Counted from the first letter of the stretch, positions 1 to 9,468 are shown. The stretch is 64,000 nt of DNA from Plebeiibacterium sediminum (GCF_026013605.1 NZ_JAPDPJ010000009.1:1-64000); one strand, 5' to 3'. Numbers and translations: made by a program. The notes: generated by a model not told the origin, from the sequence alone.

Positions 1-27
1 GTGTTTCAGATGTAAAATTCTTCTTGT

Positions 28-1029
28 TTAGGTTAACAAAAATTTTGCATGATTATTAATTATACAATTTAGACCCAACTTTTTTACATGATCCCCAATT
101 ACCCCAAATAAAACAAAGACAAAAGGCTTATAATAGGCAAAAATGAGTATTACTAAAGCCAAAACTGCCACAATAATATTTAACTGAAAAAACTTATGGG
201 AGGAGAATTTAGCCAAAATGATTGCCCCTGCAAATGCGCCTAAAGTCCGCAGTGCAAAATATACACTAGGACCATAACCTGCTTGAATAGAATCCAATGA
301 ACATCTCTCCATTAAAATTTTAGGGGCTGCAGTGTTCATGCCAACATCAACTCCAACAACGAATACAATACCCAGAAATAATAGGAAAATAGTTTTATCC
401 TTTAAAATTCCTAAAGCACTCCCAAAGGTACTCATCTTATTATGAATTGACTCTTCCTCAATTGGCGTAAACATTAACCACACAGTTGAGAATACCGTAA
501 TAACAGCATAAATTGGAAAAATATATTGCCAATTATTCAACTGTGTTGCGGCCAAAGCTGCAATAAATGGAGCACTAAAGGATGAAATAGCCTTAACAAA
601 TTGTCCGGCTGTTAAACTACTTGTTAATTTATCGCCCGCTACTACATTACTCAACAACGGATTTAAAGAAACCTGAAGTATTGTATTAGCTACTCCCAAT
701 AAAGCAAACGCCACTAACGACATAACAAACGAATATTCTATTAACGGAATAAACATTGCCACAACAGTAATAATATTACTTAGCAAAACGGTTTTCTTAC
801 GCCCTATTTTATTCATTAACATACCTGTTGGTATTGAAAAAATAAGAAACATGGAAAACAAAGCTACTGGAATGAGATTGGATAAAGTATCTCTAAAATC
901 AGGACTATAAGCTCCCAAAAGATCTTCTTTAACATGCGAAGCTGTTATACCTACTACATCGCAAAATCCCATTACAAAAAAGCCAAACAGAACGGGTAAT
1001 ATTTGGGAAAGTGAATGATTTTTTTTCAT
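28..1029 (-). CDS. MFS sugar transporter, C-terminus truncated
   Basis: Inner-membrane major facilitator protein, probably a sugar:proton symporter of the FHS (glucose/galactose/fucose) type. About ten hydrophobic segments are visible. The loop 2-3 motif NKIGRKK lies near residues 73-79, and LQVSLNPLL near 117-125 is typical of FHS transporters. It is the last gene of a run that includes GH92, phosphomannose isomerase and a ROK kinase, which suggests mannose uptake. Homology appears to stop at about residue 312 (FGVIG); the last 21 residues are hydrophilic and do not look like MFS sequence, and no other frame in positions 1-100 restores TM11-12. The protein is 333 residues against about 390-430 usual. 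It may be non-functional. Confidence 0.8.
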   Translation of the reverse strand: MKKNHSLSQILPVLFGFFVMGFCDVVGITASHVKEDLLGAYSPDFRDTLSNLIPVALFSMFLIFSIPTGMLMNKIGRKKTVLLSNIITVVAMFIPLIEYSFVMSLVAFALLGVANTILQVSLNPLLSNVVAGDKLTSSLTAGQFVKAISSFSAPFIAALAATQLNNWQYIFPIYAVITVFSTVWLMFTPIEEESIHNKMSTFGSALGILKDKTIFLLFLGIVFVVGVDVGMNTAAPKILMERCSLDSIQAGYGPSVYFALRTLGAFAGAIILAKFSSHKFFQLNIIVAVLALVILIFAYYKPFVFVLFGVIGDHVKKLGLNCIINNHAKFLLT

Positions 1030-1042
1030 GTGTTTAATATTT

Positions 1043-1117
1043 GTTTCACTTGGTCACATGGAACTCACCTATTTAGTCATCCTCGTGTGCGAGAACACCT
1101 TCTCATGGCTCGTTTCA
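1043..1117 (+). repeat. Dispersed repeat, copy 1
   Basis: About 75 bp between the ROK kinase and the MFS gene. It is nearly identical to the reverse complement of 40859-40934. Shared blocks include GGTCACATGGAACTC and CTCATGGCTCGTTTCAT. No protein is encoded. The rest of the 168-bp gap (to 1197) also holds the inverted pair GAGTCGT / ACGACTC. Confidence 0.75.
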
Positions 1118-1197
1118 TCTGTATAAATTTAATTCTAAGAGTCGTATAGAATCCGCCATTTCAGCGATCCTCTTGTATAAGAATCCGTAATCACGAC

Positions 1198-2301
1198 TCA
1201 TTTCATACTATCAATCTGATGTAAAGCATAAGCATAAGCTCCCAACGAAATAGCTTTACTGGCACCCAGTTTCGAAACAACAATACCTGTTTTCTTTTCT
1301 GCCATATAAGGAACAGTCCTATGACTTCCGGGAATTTTTAATTCAACAATACCATCCTGAAGAAACAAATCCAATTGTTCTTTATCCATTAAATTATACA
1401 CTTGAGCCTGTGATCTTGGAAACACTTCTCCATTTAATGTACTTATTGAATGATTCAACTCCTTTACCATTGCTGGTAAAATATATTCATATGCACCGCT
1501 TAAACCACCACCAATAACAACAATGCCATCTATTATTGTATTTGCCATAGCAATAGTATCCCCGGCCATCTCTCCCAATTCTTCAAAACTCTTTACTGCA
1601 GCTTCTCTATCGCCAGCTTTTAAACCCTGTGCAACCTTATAAATTTCTTCCGGAGTCAACTTTAAAGAATCTCCACTTAATTCTTTATAAACCCTTGTAA
1701 CTGCCCTTTTACTAACACTCTCTTCTACAATACACTTGGGATACTTTTTATTCCTGAATACCCAGACATCTCCACCACAAGCATTATCGCCCAACACTAA
1801 CTCCTGATTAACAACAGCACCTCCTCCAAAACCAGTTCCAAGCGTAACCCCTAATAAATTGTTATATCCTCTGGAACTGCCTTTTTCTTTAAGTAGCCTA
1901 TTTATATCACTTAAAGCACCCGCCAAAGCCTCACCATAAGCAAATAAGCTTCCATCATTATTAATAAAGACAGGTATGTTAAATTCATTTTCAAGAAAAG
2001 GACCTAAAGGCACACCTCCTTTAAAAGACGGGAAGTTAGGCAAATCTCCTATTATTCCATTCGCATAATCAGCAGGTCCGGGAAATGCAAAGCTAAGGGC
2101 AACAGGTTTTTCTGGCAACTGCTGAATAACCTCTTCAAATCCATTTTTTATTACGTTCAAACACTGGTCCAAATTATCAGGAATGGCCGTTTTTCTTATC
2201 GGCCTAACGACCTCTTCATTTCCCTGAATGGCAGAAAATACAAAATTAGTACCTCCTGCATCAAGAGTTGCTACATATCTATGATCGGAATTGTATTTCA
2301 T
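1198..2301 (-). CDS. ROK family sugar kinase (probable hexokinase/mannokinase)
   Basis: Cytoplasmic ROK-family kinase that phosphorylates a hexose with ATP; mannose or glucose is inferred from the neighbourhood. The N-terminal phosphate-binding motif DAGGTNF is at residues 14-20, a glycine-rich GTGFGGG segment lies near 155-161, and the second ATP-domain motif VVIGGGLSG lies near 261-269. The usual ROK zinc cluster is not obvious; the region reads ACGGDVWVFRNKKYPKC, with scattered cysteines only. Length 367 residues is slightly above the usual 300-330. It starts 4 bp after the phosphomannose isomerase stop, so the two are co-transcribed and would act in series. Confidence 0.85.
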   Translation of the reverse strand: MKYNSDHRYVATLDAGGTNFVFSAIQGNEEVVRPIRKTAIPDNLDQCLNVIKNGFEEVIQQLPEKPVALSFAFPGPADYANGIIGDLPNFPSFKGGVPLGPFLENEFNIPVFINNDGSLFAYGEALAGALSDINRLLKEKGSSRGYNNLLGVTLGTGFGGGAVVNQELVLGDNACGGDVWVFRNKKYPKCIVEESVSKRAVTRVYKELSGDSLKLTPEEIYKVAQGLKAGDREAAVKSFEELGEMAGDTIAMANTIIDGIVVIGGGLSGAYEYILPAMVKELNHSISTLNGEVFPRSQAQVYNLMDKEQLDLFLQDGIVELKIPGSHRTVPYMAEKKTGIVVSKLGASKAISLGAYAYALHQIDSMK

Positions 2302-2305
2302 TAGA

Positions 2306-4042
2306 TTATGCGTTTTTTCTTACAAATGCCTTAATTGTTCCTATCGTTTTTCCTTCACTTTCTCCATAGGGACGAATAATATAATCTCCCACACCGGCCG
2401 GAACGATAAAGGTTTCTGCATAATGTACAACAAAAGGCTCAAATGAACCAACCGGACTTTCAACAATAGCTTCACGTCCTTCTATTAAGTTTAACACATT
2501 TACTCCCCCATCCGTGTTATGATGTAGGGGTTTTGTAAACCAGTGCCGACGTGTTTCAATAAACTCTCTTTTGTGCAAGCCGGTACGCTCCTCAATCCAA
2601 CCATCACCTTCAGCTAGTTTTGTTACCTGATTTACCAATTCATTTTTTGCAAAATAGGTATCTCGACTCCAATCAATTACCTTACTGGCATGCTTAATAT
2701 TAATAGGTCTTGGTTTTCCATCAAGTCCCAATCGTCCCCAATCCCATAACTTAAACGTAAATATATAAGGTGTAGCACTAATTTCCAGTACCATGGCATC
2801 TTTTCCGGAACAATGTATGGTTCCTCCCGGAATTAAGAAATGATCATGCTTTTTTGCCGGAAATGTATTAACAAACTTATCAGCATTGAATCCTTGATCC
2901 TCCTTTTGTGCTTCGTTTAATTCATGAATCATTTGTACCGGATCCACATCTTTTTTCAGTCCTAAATAGACTTCCGCATTATCTTTAGCATCTAAAATAT
3001 AATAACTTTCATCCTGCGTATAATTCATGCCAAAATTTTGTTGAATATAGGTGGTATCAGGATGAACCTGCAAACTTAAATTCCCTCCACCCATAGTATC
3101 TAAGAAGTCGAAACGAATTGGAAACTCCTGACCAAATCTGGCTTCTACCTCATCACCCAGTAATTCCTTACTTTGAAAGAAAACTAAATCTACAGAAGGT
3201 ATTTCCACCACCTCATTATTAAAACCAAGCAACAAACTATTCTCTTCAGGAACACAATCAAAACACCAGGCATGATTAGGCTTTCCTTCCGTTTCCAAAT
3301 CACAAACCTCTTCCATCCAATGGCCTCCCCATGGTCCCGGATCAAAAAATGGCACCAATCTAAAAGGCTGTTGTACTGCCTTTTTTAGTCCCAATTTAAC
3401 CTGATCCATCTTAACCAGCTTTGGATTATTTTGTTTATTAGTATCCAAAAGATAATCACATTTAAAAAACCATTCCTTTTTAAACTTATCACAAACACGC
3501 CAGTCAACGAAAAAACCTCTTTTATACTGCAAATTAAATGGCTCACAACAATTTTTCACTCCCAATCCATTGACTTCATTGCGTCGCATTCTTAATTGAA
3601 TTTCCCAACGAGCCATATCTGCATATATTTTTACATCTGCATTCGGAACACAAAGAAATGCTCCCGGACCACAAACTATTACCGGATCATCATTAGTTTT
3701 ACTTTGAAGATTAATCTGAGCATTCGTAAGCTTTTTCATATCAAAAAAATCAATCAGATCTAATCTGGTTATAAAACCAAATATGGCATCATCCGTAACG
3801 TCAGCCTTTGTTAATTGTAGAACCTCTTCGTATGATTTCAATAAAGTATGGGTATCCAAAAAAACACCTTCATTTTCTAAAGCATGCTTAAATTCTAAAA
3901 AATCTACACCCGGATAACATTCAATTGCAATAACATTGCCTTTTGTATTTCTTAATACTTGAATAATTTCAGCCCACCCACTAACAACTTCACCTTCAAG
4001 GTTAATTGTAGGTAACTTATCAAAATTTGATTTTATACTCAT
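2306..4042 (-). CDS. Class I mannose-6-phosphate isomerase, long form
   Basis: Interconverts mannose-6-phosphate and fructose-6-phosphate. The C-terminal half is a cupin-type phosphomannose isomerase with the expected zinc ligands: Gln325 and His327 in SLQVHPD, Glu345 in DESYYIL and His410 in GTIHCSG. The first 220 or so residues are an extra domain not present in the 300-400 residue enzymes. It contains VIVCGPGAFLCVP and an Arg-rich stretch, weakly reminiscent of a uridine-kinase-like fold; its function is not known to me. At 578 residues it matches the long Bacteroidota form. It lies 41 bp downstream of the GH92 gene and 4 bp upstream of the ROK kinase. Confidence 0.85.
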   Translation of the reverse strand: MSIKSNFDKLPTINLEGEVVSGWAEIIQVLRNTKGNVIAIECYPGVDFLEFKHALENEGVFLDTHTLLKSYEEVLQLTKADVTDDAIFGFITRLDLIDFFDMKKLTNAQINLQSKTNDDPVIVCGPGAFLCVPNADVKIYADMARWEIQLRMRRNEVNGLGVKNCCEPFNLQYKRGFFVDWRVCDKFKKEWFFKCDYLLDTNKQNNPKLVKMDQVKLGLKKAVQQPFRLVPFFDPGPWGGHWMEEVCDLETEGKPNHAWCFDCVPEENSLLLGFNNEVVEIPSVDLVFFQSKELLGDEVEARFGQEFPIRFDFLDTMGGGNLSLQVHPDTTYIQQNFGMNYTQDESYYILDAKDNAEVYLGLKKDVDPVQMIHELNEAQKEDQGFNADKFVNTFPAKKHDHFLIPGGTIHCSGKDAMVLEISATPYIFTFKLWDWGRLGLDGKPRPINIKHASKVIDWSRDTYFAKNELVNQVTKLAEGDGWIEERTGLHKREFIETRRHWFTKPLHHNTDGGVNVLNLIEGREAIVESPVGSFEPFVVHYAETFIVPAGVGDYIIRPYGESEGKTIGTIKAFVRKNA

Positions 4043-4083
4043 TTACTAGTTTTTTAAATGCGTTTAATTACAATTATATTCCT

Positions 4084-6438
4084 TTATTGAATTGCTTTAT
4101 TTGGTGTGTTATTCATTTCAAGAATAAGCTTACCACCATTTACCACATTCGAAAAACCAATAAAAGGTTTTGAGATTGTTTGATTATTTAACTCTATAGC
4201 CTTTAAATATTTATTTTCTTTAGAGTTATTATGTGCTTCAATAACAAATGTTTTACCTAAATAATAATCTTTATTTAACTGTATTGTTACCTTATCAAAC
4301 AAGGGGCTACCAACCTGAAATTGAGGATTTGGATCTGTCAATCCTTTTACATCAAATAATCCCATTGCAGACATCACATACCATGCACCCAATTGTCCCT
4401 GATCCTCATCCTGACCGTATCCATAACCATGAACTCCATCAGTACCATAAAACTCATCACAAATAGCCCTTACCCATTTTTGAGACAACCATGGCTTACC
4501 CGAAAAATTAAACAGCCATGAAATATGTAAATTTGGTTGATTACCATGATTATACAACGCCTGTAATCCAGAAAACGCATTAACAGTTTTACCTCCACCA
4601 AAAATATTTTCCTGAGAACGAATAAAAATACTATCTAAACGATTATTAAACTCATCTTCGCCAATCAGGGAAATAAGTTGTTTAGGTTGATGCGGAACGT
4701 AAAAAGTATATTGTATCGCATTTCCTTCCTGAAAACCTACCCAGGGAGCTCTTGGATCAAAATCTTCAATAAATTTACCATCCTTACCTCTCGGCCTGAT
4801 CAAGTTTGTTTCCGGGTCGTACAAATTTTTCCAGGAATCAGACATCTTCATCAGACGCATATAATCAGCATCTTTACCTAAAGAATTGGCAAACTGCGCC
4901 ACTGCATAACTCGAAAAAGAATACTCTAAAGTATGAGAGGCACTAAAGGGAGAACCTTCCGGAATAGTATTAAAACCTATATCACCAATGTACGACACAT
5001 AACCATTTTGTACAAATGCGCCAACATCCATTTTACCTGCCCCTTCAATTCTATCTCGCCACTCAACTTCATTTTTTAATGCCGCCTCATAACCTTTTTC
5101 AATATCAAAATCCCTGATACCACAATTGTATGCCGATGCAATTGCCAAACTTGTGAAATTTGTACCTACTCCCGATACATATTTACTATTTGCAATACCA
5201 TCTCCCAACCATCCTGTTTCATTATAAACCAATAACTGACTTTGTACCCAATCAGAATAATATTCAGGATAAGCAATAGACCACAACTGTGTTAAATTCC
5301 AAAAACCACCCCAAATAGCATCTGTATTATAGTAACTATGCACAGGTATTCCATCCTTATCTAAATTAATACTGCCTACATCTCCATTATTCATAGGATA
5401 TGCTCCGTTAACATCATTAACTAACCCTCTGCCCAATAAAGCATGATATAAACCTGTATAAAACTTAACTTTATCTTTCTCATCACCACCTTCAGCAACA
5501 ATTCGTCCCAAATATGTATTCCATGTATCAATAGCCTTGCTTTTAGCTTCAGCAAACCCCATACTTCCTGCTTCAGCTGCCAAATTAAGCTTTGCATTTT
5601 CGATAGATGTATAAGACTGACCTATTTTAACGGTAATTTCCTCTTGATTGCCAGTTGAATAATTTAGTACAGCACAAACACCCTTACCTTTTAATTCCTT
5701 GGTTGGCAACACATCTTTACTCCGGTAAAACACACCTGAGCCTTTAGCAGCCTTATCCACCTCCGCATAAAAAAACATTCTCACTTCGGCTTCCGGTTGA
5801 TATTTTTTTACATACTCTGGCTTTGTAATCACATAACCCTCAATGCTTTTATCATCCACAATCTTCACAAAAGCATCAATTACTTTACCACTTTCCCCAA
5901 GCTGATTTCCTACATCAAAAATAATATTTGCCTCCTCCGTCTTTGGGAAAGTATATTTTTGAAATCCAACTCGTTTAGTCGCTGTTAATTCAGCCTTTAC
6001 ATTGTAATCTTTTAATAAAACAGAATAAAATCCCGAGGTAGCGTATTCATCTTTTTTATCGAACTGGGATCTATATCCTTTGGAAGGATCTTCTAAAGTT
6101 CCCGGGATTGTTTGAACAACACCAACCGTTGGTTGAATTAATAATCCTCCAACCTGAAACTCATGAAAACATGCAAATCCTTCTATTGATTGATGCCCAT
6201 CTTCATATCCTACCGCTTCCCATCCTTGCTCATTTCCATAGGTTCCATTTGTAGAAGGACCTAATTTTGACATTCCAAATGGTACAGCTCCTGGCGTATA
6301 AAAAAACCACCTACTATGTGTACTCCCAATATTAGGCTTAACATAATCACTTAACATCGTAACTGATTTTACTGTCTTATTCTTATTGCAACCAACTGCA
6401 AACAACATAACGATTATGTAAAAAAATACATTCTTCAT
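4084..6438 (-). CDS. GH92-like glycosidase lipoprotein (putative alpha-mannosidase)
   Basis: Exported lipoprotein: the signal peptide ends in the lipobox FAVGC (Cys17). The body is a glycoside hydrolase family 92 protein, a calcium-dependent exo-alpha-mannosidase family: N-terminal beta-sandwich (YTPGAVPFGMSKLGP near residues 47-61) and a C-terminal alpha/alpha barrel carrying GQDEDQGQLGAWYVMSAMG. Length 784 is normal. Two places depart from the classic family: GNQPNLH stands where NEPxHx is usual, and the N-terminal motif reads GFACFHEFQVGG. It is probably a distinct subfamily, so linkage specificity is uncertain. As first gene of the mannose operon it likely releases the sugar handled by the genes downstream. 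Confidence 0.8.
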   Translation of the reverse strand: MKNVFFYIIVMLFAVGCNKNKTVKSVTMLSDYVKPNIGSTHSRWFFYTPGAVPFGMSKLGPSTNGTYGNEQGWEAVGYEDGHQSIEGFACFHEFQVGGLLIQPTVGVVQTIPGTLEDPSKGYRSQFDKKDEYATSGFYSVLLKDYNVKAELTATKRVGFQKYTFPKTEEANIIFDVGNQLGESGKVIDAFVKIVDDKSIEGYVITKPEYVKKYQPEAEVRMFFYAEVDKAAKGSGVFYRSKDVLPTKELKGKGVCAVLNYSTGNQEEITVKIGQSYTSIENAKLNLAAEAGSMGFAEAKSKAIDTWNTYLGRIVAEGGDEKDKVKFYTGLYHALLGRGLVNDVNGAYPMNNGDVGSINLDKDGIPVHSYYNTDAIWGGFWNLTQLWSIAYPEYYSDWVQSQLLVYNETGWLGDGIANSKYVSGVGTNFTSLAIASAYNCGIRDFDIEKGYEAALKNEVEWRDRIEGAGKMDVGAFVQNGYVSYIGDIGFNTIPEGSPFSASHTLEYSFSSYAVAQFANSLGKDADYMRLMKMSDSWKNLYDPETNLIRPRGKDGKFIEDFDPRAPWVGFQEGNAIQYTFYVPHQPKQLISLIGEDEFNNRLDSIFIRSQENIFGGGKTVNAFSGLQALYNHGNQPNLHISWLFNFSGKPWLSQKWVRAICDEFYGTDGVHGYGYGQDEDQGQLGAWYVMSAMGLFDVKGLTDPNPQFQVGSPLFDKVTIQLNKDYYLGKTFVIEAHNNSKENKYLKAIELNNQTISKPFIGFSNVVNGGKLILEMNNTPNKAIQ

Positions 6439-6850
6439 TTTAATAGTATTTGTTTCTATTTGTATTTCTAATTACTGTGATCCCAAGCAACAGTTTATTT
6501 CATGCATCAAAAAGAGTCATCTATCACTTTATATAAGAGATTTTATCATTGTGATAACATAAAACAACACTTCAAATGTAGTAACATATATAATACAAAA
6601 CAAATCCAATCTCCATCTTCTGATTATTCCAAAGAATTAATCCCTTCATAAAATCACACAACTCAATGATCCCCAAAATAATCGAACACAATAAAACAAC
6701 CCATAGTTTTTATAAAATCTAAATCATTATGTACCTACATATAGTAACTAAATCACTCTTTATACAATCAAGCCCTTTAATAAATATCCGGTAGCACACC
6801 TTTAAGCCAGTACTAATCCGAACAAATAGATAACAGCCTTATTCTAAGAC
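6439..6850. other. Intergenic region upstream of the GH92 operon
   Basis: About 410 bp without a plausible gene. It should hold the promoter and long leader of the minus-strand mannose operon. The only clear landmark is the operator-like motif at 6728-6741; no convincing TAnnTTTG element was seen. Confidence 0.4.
6728..6741 (-). promoter_or_regulatory. Putative GntR operator upstream of the GH92 operon
   Basis: TATGTACCTACATA contains the half-palindrome TGTANNTACA. The same 12 bases in inverted orientation (TATGTAGGTACA) sit at the promoter of the adjacent GntR gene. The sharing between the regulator's own promoter and the target operon's upstream region suggests a common binding site; this is an inference. 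Confidence 0.45.
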
Positions 6851-6892
6851 AAAAAAAAGGCAGGATATTCACATTCTAACATCCTGCTTTTT
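6851..6892. terminator. Bidirectional terminator after the GntR gene
   Basis: Inverted repeat GCAGGAT / ATCCTGC, with an A-run on its left (a T-run for the minus-strand GntR gene) and a T-run on its right. Confidence 0.75.
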
Positions 6893-6911
6893 ATTAAGTT
6901 ATATCAGTAAT

Positions 6912-7640
6912 CTAACGATTAAATACAATCGAATATTTAAAAGAATCAGCTTTATATAGTCCAACATTATACTCAACCGGATTTCCATCAGCATCATATA
7001 CTTTCCTTTCCCTTTTAAAAATAGGCACTCCCTCCGATACCTTGAGTTTTTTTACACAAATTGCACCTGCCGAAACAGCACTTATTTCCTCTTGTGAAGT
7101 CTTTACTGTAATTCCATAATCTTTTTCTAAAATTGAATATAATGGCTGACTAAAATTCTCATCTCCTGTCAATCCTATCTTAGGATTAAAATAAGATACA
7201 AATAAAACGAATGGACCTTCAACAACACCACCTCTTAGTCTTTCCAATCTTAAGATTTCAGAACCTTCTTCAACCCCAAAAAAGACTGCCAATTCCTTAT
7301 TTGCTTTCTCCCAAGTAGTATGCATCTCATAATTTCTTACTTCTATACCCATGGCATGCATCTCCTGAGTAAAACTCATCCATTCTTGACCATATCCTGT
7401 AATTTTGCTTTTTGCAACCCTGGTTCCAACCTTCTTTTTTCGCGTTAGTAAACCTTCAAAAACCAATTTATTAATTGCCTGCCTCACAGTTGTTCTTGAA
7501 ACTCCTAATTGCTGAGCCAACTCCAACTCTGCCGGCAAAATCGAGCCATCATCCTTATACTCCTTCCTTTCAATTAAACTTCGAAGATAATATTCAACCT
7601 GTTCGTGAAGTGGTACACTGTTTTTTCTATTAATCATCAT
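6912..7640 (-). CDS. GntR/HutC family transcriptional regulator with UTRA domain
   Basis: DNA-binding regulator. An N-terminal winged helix (roughly residues 1-70, with LAQQLGVSRTTVRQAINKLV) is followed by a UTRA effector domain (about 95-235) that in this family binds sugars or sugar phosphates. An ATG 36 bp further upstream (7676) is open, but it would add a hydrophobic, Cys-rich stretch and would sit almost on the predicted transcription start. The start at 7640 (MMINRKNSVPLHEQ) fits the family. It is encoded just upstream of the GH92/PMI/ROK/MFS run on the same strand but separated by a terminator and about 470 bp, so it is probably the local regulator and transcribed on its own. Confidence 0.85.
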   Translation of the reverse strand: MMINRKNSVPLHEQVEYYLRSLIERKEYKDDGSILPAELELAQQLGVSRTTVRQAINKLVFEGLLTRKKKVGTRVAKSKITGYGQEWMSFTQEMHAMGIEVRNYEMHTTWEKANKELAVFFGVEEGSEILRLERLRGGVVEGPFVLFVSYFNPKIGLTGDENFSQPLYSILEKDYGITVKTSQEEISAVSAGAICVKKLKVSEGVPIFKRERKVYDADGNPVEYNVGLYKADSFKYSIVFNR

Positions 7641-7682
7641 ACTAAGATTTACACAGATACATATAAAACAAATCATTCTTTA

Positions 7683-7721
7683 TGTAGGTACAAATATACA
7701 AATACTAATTCTTTTACAAAA
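7683..7721 (-). promoter_or_regulatory. Promoter and putative auto-operator of the GntR gene
   Basis: On the minus strand a TATATTTG -7 element (7691-7698) lies 18 bp downstream of a TTTG -33 element (7717-7721), matching the Bacteroidota consensus. TGTACCTACA overlaps its downstream edge, the position expected for an autorepressor site. Confidence 0.5.
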
Positions 7722-7856
7722 ACTCATCTGATGAAACTCATAATCTTTTACTTTTCTGGTGCTGTTTACTTACAAACTTCTACATTTATAAAACCTCATT
7801 TTAGTAAACCACAATAATTCATTATGTTTACCAACTAAAATTTTAAAATCTAACCC

Positions 7857-8564
7857 ATGAATAAGAAAGAAGATAACTTTATTGAAGAATCATTAATAAG
7901 TGATACACATTTAACGCTGCGACGAAATTTAGGGATTATTGGTATTGCCCTGGCTCCTCTTTTAATCTGCCTGAACCATTTTCAAATACTGCCTTCCATA
8001 AGTCATTATTACTATTCCGAATCGAATGTACTTTTTATTGGATTATTGTTTGCCTATGGTTTGTATCTGTTTTCGTACAGGGGATATAAAAAAGATAAAA
8101 CTAAGCTCGACTTTATTAACGATAACTGGGTAACTAATTTTGCGGGGATCTTAATTATTATAGTAGCATTTATTCCTACAAAAGCCGACCTTCAGCTTAT
8201 AAACACTTATCATCTTTTTAATCCCCCAAGAGGTCATAACAACAATATACTTAACACCATTCATTTAATATGTGCCACAGGATTTTTCCTGATCATGGCC
8301 TATTTATCTTATTTCCGATTTACCAGAACGGACAATTTGCACGAATCAGAAAAAGAAAGAATTACTAAAAAGAAAAGAAACCGTATGTATAGAATATGCG
8401 CCATTATGGTTCTTATATCGCTATTATTTATTTTAGTTTTTGAGTTTATGATAACACCTCCTTTTTCTCAATGCATTGTGCTTATTGGTGAAGCTGTTGC
8501 ATTATTCTTTTTTGGACTGGCGTGGCTGGTTAAATCAAAATCTCTGGCAATTATAAAATTATAA
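7857..8564 (+). CDS. Multi-pass membrane protein of unknown function
   Basis: A 235-residue integral membrane protein with about six hydrophobic segments: near residues 24-42, 55-75, 92-108, 132-150, 177-197 and 203-222. Short charged loops include a Lys/Arg-rich cytoplasmic one (ERITKKKRNRMYR). There is no signal peptide. The arrangement resembles small DUF998-like membrane proteins, but I cannot assign it to a family with confidence. It is a monocistronic unit: divergent from the GntR gene and followed by its own terminator at 8606. Confidence 0.7.
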   Translation: MNKKEDNFIEESLISDTHLTLRRNLGIIGIALAPLLICLNHFQILPSISHYYYSESNVLFIGLLFAYGLYLFSYRGYKKDKTKLDFINDNWVTNFAGILIIIVAFIPTKADLQLINTYHLFNPPRGHNNNILNTIHLICATGFFLIMAYLSYFRFTRTDNLHESEKERITKKKRNRMYRICAIMVLISLLFILVFEFMITPPFSQCIVLIGEAVALFFFGLAWLVKSKSLAIIKL

Positions 8565-8605
8565 CAAGATCAATTTCCCTTATTACTCAAACACATCCTA
8601 TAATT

Positions 8606-8647
8606 AATACTCCTTCCGATTTGTTTTTGGATAGGAGTATTTTTTTT
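8606..8647 (+). terminator. Rho-independent terminator
   Basis: AATACTCCT / AGGAGTATT stem followed by eight T residues, downstream of the membrane protein gene ending at 8564. Confidence 0.8.
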
Positions 8648-8760
8648 CTGCATATACCTGATTACAAAAAAAACAAATATTACCCGTAGGAAATATTCGA
8701 CATCTGTGTCTAACATTTAAATGATCACCAGAACGTAAGTATTATTTAAATATTAGGGTT

Positions 8761-9453
8761 ATGAAAAAGATAAACAGAACGTTGATTATTGCAGGCTTAA
8801 TGGCCTCACAACTAATTTTTGCCGCATCGTGCGATGAAAAAGAAATAATAGAAGAACAAGTTACAGAGCTTGCTTACAGCAGCAATGAAGAAATAAACAT
8901 TGATGATTTATTAGCAAATTTTGTTGATACAGAACCATTAACTACAGCAGAAACAAAAATGCTTCAATTTATGAAAGAAGAAGAAAAACTGGCTCGCGAT
9001 GTTTACTATGCCTTAAATGAAATATGGAATGCAAGAGTATTTACCAACATTTCAAAATCGGAAGAAAGACATATTGCTGCAGTGATGGGACTGGTAGAAT
9101 ACTACAATTTAGGAAGTACTGAAGTTTTAGCTCCGGGAGAATTCGAAAGTGAAGAATTTAAAGCCTTGTATGATCAGCTGGTTGAACAAGGCTCACAGTC
9201 TATTGAGGAAGCAATGAAAGTTGGTGCTCTCATTGAAGAATTGGATATCAAAGACCTGCAGGAAAAATTGGATGCCACCAGTAATGAAAATATTACAATG
9301 GTTTTTAACAATTTACTTCGCGGATCCCGAAACCACCTTAGAGCATTTAACCGTCAGCTGGTAAAATATGGCATTACTTATTCTCCTCAGTACATCTCTC
9401 AAGATCAGTACGATGAAATTATTAATGGACCAAATGAAACGGGTAACAGATAA
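8761..9453 (+). CDS. DUF2202 ferritin-like lipoprotein
   Basis: Exported lipoprotein: signal peptide MKKINRTLIIAGLMASQLIF with lipobox FAASC. Residues about 55-210 form an alpha-helical DUF2202 domain, a ferritin-like family. KLARDVYYALNEIW and the SEERHIAAV segment carry the Glu and His residues that could bind a di-metal centre. Molecular function is unknown. It stands alone between terminators at 8606 and 9469. The neighbouring iron and corrinoid uptake loci make a metal-related role conceivable, but nothing in the sequence proves it. Confidence 0.8.
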   Translation: MKKINRTLIIAGLMASQLIFAASCDEKEIIEEQVTELAYSSNEEINIDDLLANFVDTEPLTTAETKMLQFMKEEEKLARDVYYALNEIWNARVFTNISKSEERHIAAVMGLVEYYNLGSTEVLAPGEFESEEFKALYDQLVEQGSQSIEEAMKVGALIEELDIKDLQEKLDATSNENITMVFNNLLRGSRNHLRAFNRQLVKYGITYSPQYISQDQYDEIINGPNETGNR

Positions 9454-9468
9454 TATTACAACTCGTAT

